Numbered from the stretch's first letter, positions 33,943 through 46,976 are shown. The stretch: DNA of 64,000 bases from Plasmopara viticola (GCA_001695595.3 MBPM02000014.1:186001-250000); one strand, 5' to 3'. A program made the numbers and translations. The notes: generated by a model not told the origin, from the letters alone.

Positions 33943-36858
33943 ATGCACCGAAATTGCTCCAAACAACATTCACATTAGGTCTTTGACTACGTCAATCGCA
34001 ACAAATGAACCGCGAAACATGCAATGCCCCATTTCGATCACATCTAAAGGGCCAATCTTTGCGCACACACACATTGAACAAAATAGACGAACACGAAAAT
34101 GTACAATTTGGTCTCAAGGTTGCTTGAAGTCGTTATGGCTTCATAGGCATTTTTTTGTATAGGCACAGACAACATTCACTTTTTGTGGAAACACTTCAGT
34201 ATGCAAACTTGTACCATTACCTCTTGCGCACCACATTTTTAAGGCTCCTTTTAGCGGGATGCCAGCTTTTGGCAACAAAACCTCGGCTTTGTATAATGCC
34301 CCACTAAGATTACACGTAAATAAAATTCCCCACTCAAACCAACTCCATATGGAAAGCGTGATAACCTTCTAAAAGAAAAACGGGGTAGATCTCTTGCACT
34401 GTATTGGAAAGGTCAAAATTGCCATGATGTCATTATAGTTGCAGGCAAAGCAACAAGGAGCGTCTAATATTGTCTCTAAGCTCGATGAGTGAGCAAGTAA
34501 ATGGGCACTGACGTACGATATCTTACTTGAAGTGGTGTTACCCACCTGAGATTAGCTAAAGCATTGATATAATTGCGTCCAACTATGCAAACCGTGTGTG
34601 ATGATCCTTCTTTATAATTACCCAGCGCAAGGAAAAAGCTTGCGGACTTTCCAACAGCTTTAAACTTTGCTGGCTGTGATGGCCAACACTCCTTGTTGCA
34701 GTCACCATCTTTCTAAAAGGATTGCGCTTGGGTATAGCCTGCTCCGCGTACACCTAAGTACTTTTGAGTAAGTCGTGAAAATACAGAGCTTAGCTTTCAG
34801 AAAGCACGCGAAGCTTTTGAAGTTCATGACCCAGTAAGAGAAGCTCAAGGCTACAGGCCAATATATTGACACCAGCCAATGCTTTCTTCGCAGTAAGCAC
34901 ACTATCTTCAAAGGATGTGCCCCCTACGCCAAGCGCACTGATGATTTGAGTGCTTTAATCTCACGGCCAGCCAATACCAGCAGCAACACCTAGAAATCAC
35001 AAGGCTTTCTGGTGGGAAACAACATACTTTTGCCATGAATCATGGAGGAATGGAAGATTGTCAAAGCAAAGACCTAAAAAATATTTTGTGCTTTAGGCAT
35101 GCATTTCGTGCAAGCCTAGCTTGGTAGTGGCTAAGGTATCTATGGAGGGTTTCAGCAAATTGTGGTCTGACCTCGTGAGCTCAGAAATGTTGGCCAACTA
35201 CGTTTAGCATTTTACCATCGAAGTATGTCAGCCATATGCTGAGGGACTACGAGCAATCAGTGAAGCTTTGTCTCCTTTAGCTTAGCAGCAGTGAGGGTCA
35301 CTAAATCAAATCCTCGTGAATCTCAGTGGGAAGTTTCCTCGACCTCAATAGTGTTGAGCGTTGTCTTATCTTGAAGCTTGATGCGAAACATGTAGATGGA
35401 GTGTTACTAGCCCTTGATTTTTAAAGAGGTCAAAAACCTTAGATGTCGCTTGCTCTGCTTCCTGGGGAGCTTTGGTAAATGTAACCCGTTTTTGACAGAA
35501 AAAATGCCATTGGCACACTGTTTATGTCCAGAACGTGAAGCGTCTCAGAAATATTTGAAATCACACGTTGGAAGCAACATTTGCTGCTTGTCGGCGATCG
35601 CATAAATGGCGTAAGTCAAGGCAGTGGTGGTCAGGCCCAAATGCTTCAAGTATGGTAATACGATATCACGCTCGTCGTATACAGCCTTTACTACATGTCC
35701 GACGATATACTGTCGGACAGAGCTCGAGGCTGTCTTTCTGATGCAAGTGCGGGCACTGATAACTAGAATTCTTTGATAAGCGTCGACGTGAATCTAGCGC
35801 ATAATCGTTTCGGCACGAAGTGTCTCTCCAAGACCAAACATATCGTTGAAGAAAAGACAGAATTGCATGGCGCTATTTGAGCAGCACAGAGGTTGTCGTC
35901 CTGCTAGGGTGAAAAAGTATAGCGTTTGGCTGTATGCCCTGTTGAAGAAATTCCAGTATGCTTGAAGATAAAATGTGCTTAAAACCTTTTTCAGCATTAA
36001 ATGCTATGTTTAAGTTGACCGAAATATTTCGGCAAAACTAAAATTGACTGTGAGACCAACGGTACAGACAAAAAGGTGGTCATTAGACCAAAATTCGAAA
36101 TCATTTTTTCATGGCTAGAACTCGTAAAGCCAATTAAGTCATAGCCAAGGGTGAGATAGCGTATATGTTCGAAATTGCTTAATGATACGAACAAACCTTG
36201 TGCTTTGTGTGGGCTCATGTAAGCCAAGTTATAGTTTGCCTAGGGAGCGTTGACGTTGAAATTCGACCACAGCAGACCTGCTTGCAATTATGTAGCTCAG
36301 GTGAACGCGGCGTAAGTATTTAAAGGCTCCTTGCATATCTCTGTTTTGTATTATGAACGATAGTTTTGCAATGTGGGCTCGAACAGTATTAAGGCAAGCT
36401 TTATTCTTCGGTACGGAGGTCAGCAAGCCGTAGTCGACCCTGAGACTTAGGTCGTATTATCTCAGCGCGTGTGGGCTTTAAGAGTTAAAAGGTCGTCAGC
36501 TAACGGCATAGTGTGCTTACACTGGTATATCGCGCGGCATTTAGACAAAATCGAACTGACTTGTGCCTTGAGATTTTTGTCTGTATCGGACCACTAGGAT
36601 GCACTATGTGCGGATGACAAGGTAACCGGGTCTGCGTTTTCTGATACTTATTTGGTTTGCTATGTGGGCTTTTAGAAGTGACACAAGTCATAACGGCAAT
36701 GTCTTTTAAAAGGTTTCAAAGGAGAGTTTTGACTTGTATGAACTTAAGGGATATGTTGCCTTGATGGGAAATACCTTAATGTGTGAGTGCACCAATAAGA
36801 CCATTGCTTGCTATGCTTGTTGCCTAGTTCAACTTTTGGATAAGAGTTCCGTAAATTT
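33943..36858. other. Gene-poor stretch, no supportable gene
   Basis: All frames are short and unrelated to known families. No LTR, tRNA or transposase motif is visible before the SINE at 36859. It is probably decayed intergenic repeat sequence. Confidence 0.55.
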
Positions 36859-37181
36859 TTGAAAAAGGTTGGGGTGACGCCCTCCTTCCAAGCGCGGGGG
36901 CTAAATGCTCGCGCGCTTCGGGCAGGTGCTTTGGGCATCTGCAGGTCTCAAACGAGTCTCACCCTCGACGCGACGGTCTCCAGCACCAGGGCGCCACCTG
37001 GGCTCTTACCAAGTCAGAGATAAACAAAAAAATGGAAGACCCTCACGATTTCGGTGCTGGCTGCACTGCCCGCCGAACGAGACTCGACGTATGCGGACAC
37101 CACTCTATGCCGTGGACTAGCCAGACTGAGCCTAGCACGTGCATAACTTGGCAACGCGATAACGTAATACAATACAATACA
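36859..37181 (+). mobile_element. SINE copy 1
   Basis: About 320 bp, matching the copy at 60440 almost base for base. It ends in a short tandem tail of TACAA units. The flanks carry an imperfect target-site duplication: AGTTCCGTAAA at 36845-36855 and AGTTTCGTAAA at 37182-37192. No long ORF is present. The features fit a non-autonomous retroposon. I could not identify a convincing RNA polymerase III A/B box by eye. Confidence 0.75.
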
Positions 37182-37314
37182 AGTTTCGTAAAGTTGGGAT
37201 ACTAGCTCTTAGAGTAGCTATACCATCACTCGGCTTACTAATTTTCCTAGATTTTTTTAGTTTTTTCTTACGAACTTTACATAAACAAAGAACTGCTGGT
37301 CACGAAAGCTGATC

Positions 37315-39589
37315 ATGTCGAGCACCTTCTTTGGCGTGCTTACGCAGGGCGCCAAGTTCTGTGGTGCCCAATTCCAGAAAGAAAAGCAGCAGTTCAAACA
37401 TTTTACCAAAGGTTCACACACTTTCGCATCCTACCTAAGACTAAAACTTTTAACGAATGTCTTGTGTATCTCAGAAGCCGGGAATGAGACCGTAAACACA
37501 ACGGACGTGGATGAGCTGGACTTCTTTGGCTTTAATGCGGTTTCAAAGACAAAGGAAAAGACGCCAAAGTCGCGACGGATCAGTGTCGATCCGACGCCGC
37601 AGGTGCAACTCACCAACAAGTCTTCCAAGGTGAAAGGTAGTAAACCTCGTCGCAAGCGCAAGTTAAGTGAAGGTGCGCTAGAAGAACAGCGATTGGAGGA
37701 CGAGGCGCGGCAGGAGGCGTCGCAATTGCTTGCTCCACTAAAGAAAAAGGCCAGCAAGCTTAACCAGAAGCGCGAGCGGTGTCACTCGCGCACAGAGTCG
37801 ATCGAAAGTGAATCGGCAGTGCAGCAGTCAGACGAGGGTTTCAAGCTAGCCAGTGATAGCGAAGAGGATGAGGCGATTCTTTTCAAATCAGGCACTGACG
37901 CAAAGGAGAAATCGATTGATGCAAAGGATATGAAGAAAGCAGAGAAAAAGGAGAAAGCTAGGAGCGACGGTACTACTGAACAGTACGTTGCAAGCTGCTC
38001 ACTATTGATGTCCATTTCTGCAAAAACGCTCATTTTTATCGTTTTTAAGGGAAGGAATTCAGCTGCTTCAGCGCCAGCTTGGTATTCGAGTGTGGGGAGT
38101 GAGTATTCCGGCTCCAATCACATCATTTGCAGACATGCGCTTGGAATCGAGTGACAGCGCACAGCAAATGAAGCGCCTGCTTTTGCAGAATATTGAACGC
38201 TCCGAGTACAAGGAACCGACGCCGGTGCAGATGCAAACAATTCCAAGCTTTTTGCTTCGACGCGATGTGCTGGCCACGGCACCTACAGGTTCCGGCAAGA
38301 CGGCAGCTTATGCGATTCCAATTCTAGCAAACCTTGCAGCTGGAAGCAGTGTTGGCAGCGGAATTCGCTCGATCGTTTTAGCTCCTACTCGAGAATTGGC
38401 TGTTCAAATTCGTGTCGAATTTTTGCGCCTTTGTGTGGGTAAAAAGCTGCATATTACGTTGCTTTCCAAAGCAACTGCAGCTACCATTGCTTCTCAAATA
38501 AAGGGAAAGGTAGCTGTCAACCACGACGTTCTGATTGCCACTCCATTGCGACTTGTACACTTGATTCATGAGTCAAAGGTTGATCTATCCACCGTTGAAA
38601 TGGTGTGTTTAGATGAGGCCGACAGACTGCTGGAGTTGGGTTTTGTAGACCAGGTTGATGAAGTTTTTGCTGCCTGTACTCATCCTAAAGTCCAGCGAGC
38701 CATGTTCAGTGCTACTATGCTGGAGGGAGTTGAAGAGCTGGCTCAAACCGTTTTACGTGACCCTGTCAAAGTGGCTGTGGGGTCGAAAAATGCTGGTGCA
38801 AGTACAATTGACCAAAAATTGGTTTTTGTGGGCAAGGAAGAAGGAAAACTTGTTGCCATGAAGCAATTGTTACATGATGGCCTACAACTACCTGCACTTT
38901 TGTTTGTACAGAACAAGGAGCGTGCCAATGAGCTATACCACGAGCTGCTTTATGATGGAGTGAACATTGGTGCTGTTCATGCAGATCGCACTAAGGAGCA
39001 GCGTGACGACGTGATTCGCCGATTTCGCACAGGTGAAGTGTGGGTGCTTATTTGCACAGACCTAATGAGCCGTGGTATGGACTTTAAGGCCGTTAACATG
39101 GTGATCAACTACGATTTTCCTCAGGTAAGACCTTTGAATACGGTTTATTGACGGGGTAAAATTTAATTGCTATTTGTCATCTCTAACAGAGCACGGTGAG
39201 TTATATTCATCGTATTGGTCGTACTGGCCGCAATGGACGCAAGGGCAAGGCCATCACCTTTTTTACTGAAGACGATATGGTTTATCTACGAACCATTGCT
39301 AATGTGATGCGGCTTTCTGGCTGTGAGGTGCCCACCTGGATGCTTTCGCTTAAGAAAGCGAGGTACGTTAAACACTTCGTCCAAGCTTGTTGCTGCTATC
39401 GCATGCTTAATTATGCGATTTTGTTACAGTGCATTTAAGAGGAAGAATCTAATGAAAGCGCCACCCATGCGCTATCGTATAAACACGGTATCCGGGTACG
39501 ACCTTCAGAAGGCAAACCGTATAAAGCAGATGAAGCTATTGAAAAGCGGAGAGGGTGACAATGGACAGAAAAAGCGGAAAAGGCGATAG
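37315..39589 (+). CDS. DDX52: DEAD-box RNA helicase DDX52/ROK1
   Basis: I model five exons: 37315-37411, 37475-37982, 38050-39124, 39190-39362 and 39430-39589 (670 residues). The introns are 63, 67, 65 and 67 bp. The first intron stays in frame if retained. The helicase core has the Q-motif region (PTPVQMQ), Walker A (APTGSGKT), PTRELA, DEAD ([10 protein letters not shown]), SAT (MFSATM), and in the second RecA lobe SRGMDFK and HRIGRTGR. The pre-core segment [19 protein letters not shown] is typical of Rok1/DDX52. Rok1 acts in 18S rRNA maturation in the nucleolus. The charged N-terminal 200 residues carry nuclear-localisation-like Lys/Arg runs. The gene converges with TBP, with stops 118 bp apart. 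Confidence 0.9.
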
Positions 39590-39707
39590 ACGGGCGTTTA
39601 ATTGAAAAGACATTCCTCGCTCTTGCGCTCTTTCTTCGGTATCACTTATTAATTGCAACGGACAAGGACACACACTTAATAATACACGCTCGTATTGTCT
39701 CGTTGCA

Positions 39708-40824
39708 CTAGACATTAGCTCCTGGCTCTAGACGATCAAGGTCCTCGCTGTCCTTGTACCCTGGCTTTCCTGTCATCAACGACGGTGGTGCCGTCATCTT
39801 GCGGTACTGTAGCAGCACGGGGTACATCTTGTCGATGGCTTGATGGAGGTGGTTTGAGTCTCTTGCGCCGCACAGCACCAACTTCCCGGACACGAAGATG
39901 AGCAGCGTCAGTTTAGGCTCCACAAGCTTGTAAATGAGTCCAGGAAATAATTCTGGTTCGTACTGCAGCCATCAAAAGAGTGTGAGACATCGAAGTTACC
40001 TGAACACTTTTCGCCATCACATACACTAGAAAAGCGCGCGTGGTCGTTCAAGAGTCCTTCAAGACGAATTGGAAAACGAACATCGCACGTCCCCATCACA
40101 TTTCGCACTTTAAATTCTGTGAACTTGGCTGGAAAGTTTAATTTCTATGCACGCCAAGTCAGTCAACATGGCGCACCCCACAGTATGAATTCAAAAGTAC
40201 TATTGTCGCAACACCGACCTGTATAACGCGCGTAAACTTACGTGCAGCTAACCTACAACTCTCCTCACTTGTTGCGCCCGTAATTACGATCTAAGAGATA
40301 GTAATTTACGTTCAAGCAACGAAACGTTGAAGAAACTATCAAGAATATGCACTAATCACCTTTCCAGAGCCAAATATCAGCGCTGTCGTCTTGGGGTCTC
40401 GTAGTCGCATAATCACTGCTGAAAACCGCTGTGTAACAAAAGAGCCCAGATACAATCAATGATTTTTTTGTATTTGTCGAGCCTTTCATCATCCGCCAGC
40501 ACCTTAGGATTATACTCGGCATTGCGTGCATGCAGTGCAATTGTTTTAAGCTCCAGTGGCGTTTTTAAATCCACGGTCCCTACGACGTTCCTGTATCAGC
40601 ACATTTTTCTGCTCAATGCCAAACAAATTATTCAAGACAAAGAGGCACGTTGCATACATGATTTTGACCTGCAAATTTAGGCGGTCTTCCCAATCGTCGT
40701 CTACTAGAAGCTCGCGTGCACCAACGCTTTGCAATTCATGGCTTGGGGTCTTAACGAGCGCAAGTTGCCGTTCCTTGACGGTACGTAAGCTTTTGCGCCT
40801 GGATGTGGCCAATTCCTTTTGCAT
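39708..40824 (-). CDS. TBP: TATA-box-binding protein (5' junction unresolved)
   Basis: Five core exons join cleanly: 40590-40503, 40428-40360, 40290-40219, 40144-40025 and 39962-39708. The introns are 74, 69, 74 and 62 bp. They give the two-repeat saddle: [39 protein letters not shown], then [19 protein letters not shown] and [19 protein letters not shown]. The C terminus has an extra ~45 residues after the saddle. The N-terminal frame (ATG at 40824, ending RLNLQ before a GTCAAA donor, or reading on to VLIQ) is one base out of phase with the core, which needs a phase-2 donor before 40590. Options are a GC donor, a missing upstream exon, or a one-base assembly error near 40590. TBP nucleates preinitiation complexes for all three nuclear RNA polymerases. 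Confidence 0.85.
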
Positions 40825-41167
40825 TATGAGGACTAAAATGAAAATGAGTAATTTGTCAGTCTCTAAACGAAAACTTCATATTTAAGTTAAACGTTCAGGC
40901 CACACGTTCTCAATGTTGTACATTCCTTTTTTCGGAAAAAATGCTCCTCCAAAACAAAAAATGATGAAAAAGCAATTAACAATCAATATTTTTGCAACAA
41001 TGGCAAAAATATACAAGCAAGAAAAAAAGTAGAGAAGTTATACCATTAAATCGTAATTTTGCCGCAAACAATCTTTAAAGATGCAATGCAAACAGAGAGA
41101 TGGCGCGGGTTTAAATTCACTATTAACAAAGTGACTCGAATTTGATGGACCTGCCAAACAGTGGGGT

Positions 41168-41670
41168 GTGATTACGTCTTATGCTGCCAGTTGCATCACT
41201 TTAATGATAAGAATGTGGAAACAATTCGAGTATGTCCAAGTTCAACTACATCTTTTCTCGGTCCGAATTGAGTATGCTGTTGAGTTAAACAGTACCAGTG
41301 GTACCTGCACATGTGGTTGTGTGGATGCTCCATGTCGACACCTCATAGCAGCACGTGCAGAATTGTTAGTTGAGGATATGTGGTCAACCAAAACGTATTT
41401 ACTTGCCTACAATGAAGCACTCGAAGTGAAGTCATTTGTGACATGTGACAGAAAGCGAACTTGTAAAGAGTAAGCATCTCCAATTAAACTCATCCAAAAG
41501 AAAAGGGCGACCCAAAAAGAAGCGAATCGAATCGAATCGATGCATGCTACATTAGAAGTTGACGTGCCAAAAAGTGTTTATCGATGCGGCAGCTGTGGTC
41601 AAGTGGGACACAACAAGCGTCGATGCACCAGTGATGCGCAGCATAAAAGTATTTTTTTCAGAATAACTTA
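41168..41670 (+). pseudogene. MULE transposase fragment (SWIM and CCHC fingers)
   Basis: A SWIM zinc-finger motif (CTCGCVDAPCRHLIAA) near 41320 is followed, in a shifted frame, by a basic KRGRPKKKRIE-like stretch. A CCHC knuckle (CGSCGQVGHNKRRC) follows near 41590. This order is the C-terminal end of Mutator-like transposases. The catalytic part is missing and a stop at 41473 separates the two fingers. A pure (AATCG)-type short repeat lies at about 41524-41541. Confidence 0.7.
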
Positions 41671-43240
41671 GGGGAGCCGGTAACTTCCACCCAGATAATC
41701 TGGACATCGCTAAAGAGGTAGTACCTTACAAACGAAAAAGTAGTGTATAATTTAATGATCAGTGCTTAGTGCATAATATAATGTCGTGATTGTAAAGCAT
41801 TTGACCCAGAAGGTTAAAATGGTGAATCTGAGCAAAAGTTTTATCCGAAAATTGGAAATACAAGAATTACATTGAAAATTGGGAATGAGACTAATACTTA
41901 CTGCTGGAGTCAGGCAGATAGCGGTCTGCACTCGTATTGAATCTTTCGATACGAATAGATTAGAGACCTAAAACCATGTATTTTCTTAGCAAACGACTAC
42001 AACATCTTTGCTGCAGTTGTATGAGTCCGCCATAGAGGACGACACGGTACCTTTGCCCTTTTTTCTGAGAGCGCTTTAGCGAACTAATCATCATTCCAGG
42101 TCGCGCTTGATTCGCAAAGCAAAAAAATGGGATCTATTCAGAGGCCACTATACACCAAGTGTAAGCTTTTCTGTTCGTTCACTTAAAAACCTACTGCAAA
42201 TGCCTACATCTAATTAAGCTGGATCACAAACCTGCTGGCCGTTGATGATGAAAAATGAGGTCAGACCCGTCGACACCTTCGAGGCCAGGTAAGACCCCGT
42301 GCCTATTTGTAAAAGACGTAAGAAGCAACATAGGATAATGTTTGGTAATCATCCACTTAATTTTGTTTGCACTTCATTTAAGTGTACGTCAATGTAGACG
42401 TTGATGTGCCAATGCACAATCGTGCCGACAAGATCAAAACACTAAACATTTATACGGGACCGTCAGCCTCATCAAAGAGAAGACAGCGACCCATGTCTTA
42501 TAAAGTAGGTATGAGGTAGATATGTCGGTGACGACTAAAGTGCTTTGATCTGATGTAGTTGGAAAATAAGATCAGCCTGTAGCCTATTCCATCAGTGGGT
42601 GCACCGTTCGAGATGGATTGGATAGCCCTGGACACAGCATAGTAATGCAAAAGTCATTCGTCCCGAAAAGAGGTCAACATTCCATCACTATTTGATAAAA
42701 CCTTTTAGAAAGACAATAATAAGCTTTTAAGTGCACGGTGTAAACTGACGATTACAAAAAATATATTAAACCTGTATGATTATAATGCCGGTATGTGGTC
42801 TCACGAGGCGCACCTTCGCCGTTGCTACCATAGAGGTATACGTCATAAAATTGACTTTGCTTTATAGAGTAGCAAGAAACGACGGTGAGCTTTCTCAAAA
42901 AAGATGTGACACTGTTGACAAACTCTTTCGCACAAAGTGAAAGAAGCGAAAGCTAAAAAAAATATAATCATCATTCTCCACTGGCATTTTGTTTCGAAAG
43001 CTACCCGAAAAGTGACACATTATACACGCTTAATGTCAAGCTAAATGCGATCACCTTCTAAGCACAGCGCCATTTCGTGTAAGATGTTGCTGCAAACAGC
43101 TTGACAAGATTTTTTTGTGTAGTCTCGGCCGGCAGTTATACGAAAGGATGACATACTCTCATCCCACGGTTAGCACTCCGAGCAACATAGTTAGTCAAGT
43201 CCCAAGGCCCAAGGGATCTTTAGCACACCTGCGACGTTCA
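41671..43240. other. Repeat debris, no supportable gene
   Basis: No ORF over 60 codons and no motif that I recognise. It lies between the MULE fragment and the gypsy remnant and is probably eroded transposon DNA. Confidence 0.5.
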
Positions 43241-43248
43241 TTCGCTTT

Positions 43249-45250
43249 GTGATACAATTATCATCCTTCACGGGGAGGATGTATAGACATGCGTTAGTGA
43301 CATTTATCCACAAGCGTCCAAAACACACCAACATAGACGCTGGAAATTATATTTCCACTTGCAAGCAAACCTTGAGTGCATGCGCTCTAATAATGTGTAC
43401 ATATATACAGATAGACGCATCATTGGTGCACATTTAAATGTAATTTCCGGAAATCACGGCCTTCAAGCAAGTCCTGCCCAAGTTAAGACTATTGTGGACA
43501 GGCTAGCTCCATTAAGCCTTACAGTTTTGAAAAAGGTAGCTAGGCATTGTCAACTTTAAGTGTTAGTTTCGCAGAAGCAGTGAGGGTGCCATCTACAAAA
43601 TGATGCGAAATGGGTGTAGGAAGCCCAACATCAAGTTTTGACAAATTAAGGAAAGCCTAACACAGGCGCCGTTTTTGACTTTGTCGGATTTAAACAGCCG
43701 TTCTTGCCGTCTGTGGCACGTAAGTTTTTGCATCCGACACGCACTGCTGCAAAGTGGTAAGAAGACCCAAGATCGAGTGGATCTCGCAGCGCCAGGCTGG
43801 CAAGAAAATTCATTGCGTCCATGACAAAAGTAAACACTTACAACAAAGTATGGTCTCGCTATAGCCATGCTTCGCAGTCTTTTTCTTATATATCTCGACG
43901 ATGTCAAAGAGAATGTTGATGTCGAGTCAATGTCAATTGATTGTACATCGACGCGACGACGTGTTCATTGATGAGTTATCTTTGTCAGAGCTTCCGCTCA
44001 TCCACATATGTAACCACCAGGTAGACAGTGCTCGGGATGTCCTGGGCATTTGTCAACTAAGCCTCGCACACCATACAGCTATCAACTTTCAAGAGGCTCA
44101 TTGGGCTTATTGGGCTTAGTGCAACTTCGTAGCTATTTTCTTGGTCCTGTCCGTACTGACTTGACCTGTCGTTAGCCGTATCTTGACGAATGTTGCTCAT
44201 TACAAGCGTTGCTTAGTGGGGTTCGTATTATACACGTGCGTTGGCAGCGAATCGCTATTCTTTATTTGGCGGGAAAGCAATATCTACTTTCGAGGTTTAC
44301 AGCGAGTGTTTATCTCTTCAATCACTGTCAACCAATTTACGCCTCGTTCCACGCGCATTGGTAGGACCTCGTCCTTGACTTCTAGTCGAAACGAGTCATG
44401 CTGCTAAAAGTCGCATGTCCGACGAGTACCGCTCAGTGATTTCCGCGTCAACCCAAGTTCTGGACTTCTAATCTCGACGCTATACGCGTAAATGTTTATC
44501 ATCATAGCTCTCAGCAAATCGACGCCCGGTCCAGTGTTCGCGCCACTGGCACTTCTGCAGGGAATTCTTGGTCAACATTATAAAGCCGTTCGGGAGCATG
44601 TTTCTAATGTGATACATGTATGCGATAGAAATCAATCTGTCTTAGAAAAAAAAGAATTGATGCCGATCACAGTCTTAAACGAATGTTAAAAGGGACTGTT
44701 CTGTTGGATTGCTAATTACGAATGGATACGACGCTATCCTGACAATCGTAGACAAGCTGTCAAGACGCACAAATTACATTTTAAGTCACACTAAAGCTAA
44801 TGATGGAGAAGTTGCCAGATCATTCTTTGATGTAGTCGTACGACACCAAGTATTATATTATAAACAGCGATTCAATTTCACGTCAGTTTTTGGAATTCGC
44901 CGATGAATGAAGGGAGTCAATTTGTGTATGACAGCGGCTCATCGAGCTCAAAGCGACGTACAAACATTTCGGCAATCTCAGGTTCTGGAGGACGCATTAA
45001 GCTGTAAAATTTTGTATCATGACAATGTCTAGGCAAATCAATCCAGTATTGATGAGTTTCGCAAGGTGCGACATAGACGCGAATAGCTTGTTTTAGTAGA
45101 AAAAACTTCAGTGCACGAAAGCACATGGAAACTAGAAACGGATACAGTCTGTTTCGCATTGGGTGGATCTGGTGGTAGAATTTGAGGACCGCCAATGCGA
45201 AGTCAAGTTTGGGGAGACGATATTGCCCGCCTGTCAAAATGCATGACTCG
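43249..45250 (+). pseudogene. Decayed Ty3/gypsy pol remnant
   Basis: Scattered frames match the order of a gypsy pol gene. There is a reverse-transcriptase thumb segment (GLQASPAQVKTIV near 43470) and an RNase H-like stretch (APFLTLSDLN near 43680). The integrase core is at 44709-44950 (DAILTIVDKLSRRTNYI, then FTSVFG and LCMTAAHRAQSD). Reverse transcriptase before integrase is the gypsy order, unlike the copia elements in this window. Many stops and frameshifts show an old, dead copy. LTRs were not found. Confidence 0.65.
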
Positions 45251-46918
45251 CAACAGTGACGTCATACTTCGGCGCATGGACAGGCGAACTCGAAATGATT
45301 GCATCCGAATGGTTAGTCATTCCGATTGGCTTAGATACATGATTGGCTAAGAGGTTGCAATTAGTTGCGAGCCAAGGACCTTACAACTATTTGTTCGTGA
45401 CACCCAAAAGCTTTACAGTCGGATCCACCGTTTAAAAATTCAATGAAATGATTTTATCAAGTGAGTAAACCTTCTCGTATAGGGCCTCAGGGGTTTAAGA
45501 CAAGACACCCACACCCCAAAACCGCCACCTTGAGCGGATGCAATTACATTTCTTATTTTAAGGCTCATGTTTATCTGATACTCAATAGGGCAGTATGTAG
45601 CATCCGAAAAAATGATACAAGTTAGAAACCTAAAAGAAAAGACCTTCTGAGTCTCTCTTTCAAGCATTCGTGTTAGCGATACTTCAAGGTGGCCCAAATT
45701 ATATAAAGAAGACGTAGGCACTTCAGCTGGATTTTTAAAGGCAAATGCAGCTATTGGTACATTGCCGGCTGGCGATGTGGCACTTCAGCTCAAATACTTC
45801 TTAGCAGCTAACATAGCATTTGCGAGAACTCAGCGATAAATTGGATGATACATTTGTGCTAAGAAGGCCATATGTAATGAGTCAACATAAGAGCCGCGGT
45901 GTGGTTTTTTGGTAGGTCTCACATAATTGGCCACCGACTTGTACTTGAAGGGCTACCAGTGTGATGTAGTATCCGGAAATCAAGTTATTCTTGACCCGAA
46001 ATAATGCAAAAGTCAAAGCTTGTTGGAAAAAGTTCTGCTCTAAAGTGCTCCAGGACACAGAAAAACTTGGCGAAGTATTAGTGCCTATTTATGATAGTAT
46101 TTAAATCAAGATACAGCTGTAAGGCTTTTGCTGGGGCTATGTGGCCTGAGCTTTGAAGCTTAGCTTTGCTTAAACGTCATGTCGTGTCTTAGGTACGTGG
46201 CAGCAGGGGGGTCAAGCCACCGTCTCAGGACAAAACATCCCAACAAGTCTTCCTGCCATGCAATCTGTGCATCCAACAGATATGAGTAGGTACTTCTATT
46301 GATTTCAATGCTTTGCTCGAGTTTAGATAGACTCTTCAAATAGATTGGTGTAGAATTGATCGTAAAAATGCTATTGTGTGCTGGGGTCACACAACATCTT
46401 GCACAAAGGAGGCGTGCTAAAAGTATTTGATCTTTAGTGGGCTATCGTCAATTAATTTCGTATTTTCAGGAAACCGATGTGTGCAACTTAAAGACTGGAT
46501 TGCTGGTATAATATCATATTTTGATCTTACTTATATTTATTTATAAGCATTTTGATCCAATTGTAAAGGCAAAGCAGGAATTTAAAATATACTTGTACCT
46601 TAATCTCCTTAGGACACAAATAGCGATGGGTTTTTACCGTGCACCTGAATTACTTCTTCTTCTTTCGGATTTACACAAGAAATCAGCTTTTGCGATCTAG
46701 AATTTAAGATGCAGCTCCCTATGTATGTTTCAGCGATTAAATAGTCCACCAATGCCGAATCTACATTTTCAATAATGGATTCAATGAGACGCCTCTGAGA
46801 GCCGTGCGCAATTTACGGAATTGATGTCAATTTATGGAGAGAGATTCGCGTCTTTGTATCATTGGGCTCATTTAGGTGATATTTGTTTTTCTCATCAAAA
46901 GTGATTGTCGAGTAGTTG
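45251..46918. other. Repeat debris, no supportable gene
   Basis: Short broken frames on both strands. I recognise no domain, tRNA or repeat boundary until the tRNA-like sequence at 46919. Confidence 0.5.
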
Positions 46919-46976
46919 TGACACGAGTGGGATTCGAACCCACGCCCGAAGACTGGTGCCTAAAACCAGCGCCTCA
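46919..46976 (-). pseudogene. Truncated tRNA-Leu (anticodon UAG), 3' half only
   Basis: On the minus strand, the anticodon arm CTGGT-TTTAGGC-ACCAG gives anticodon UAG (46962-46960). A long variable arm follows (TCTTCGGGCG, typical of class II tRNA-Leu). A perfect T arm lies at 46943-46927 (GTGGGTTCGAATCCCAC), then the acceptor strand TCGTGTC. The 5' half is wrong: no GACACGA acceptor strand and no A-box TGGCCGAG sequence precede the anticodon arm. Unrelated sequence starts after GAGGCGC. I therefore call a 5'-truncated tRNA copy, possibly retroposed or part of a tRNA-derived repeat. Confidence 0.65.

Noticed and set aside
41168..41473. SWIM-finger ORF as a functional gene
   Set aside because: It lacks the transposase core, and its CCHC partner lies in another frame after a stop; it is a MULE remnant.
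44709..44906. Small ORF with integrase similarity as a host gene
   Set aside because: It is a piece of a gypsy integrase in a chain of broken pol fragments.
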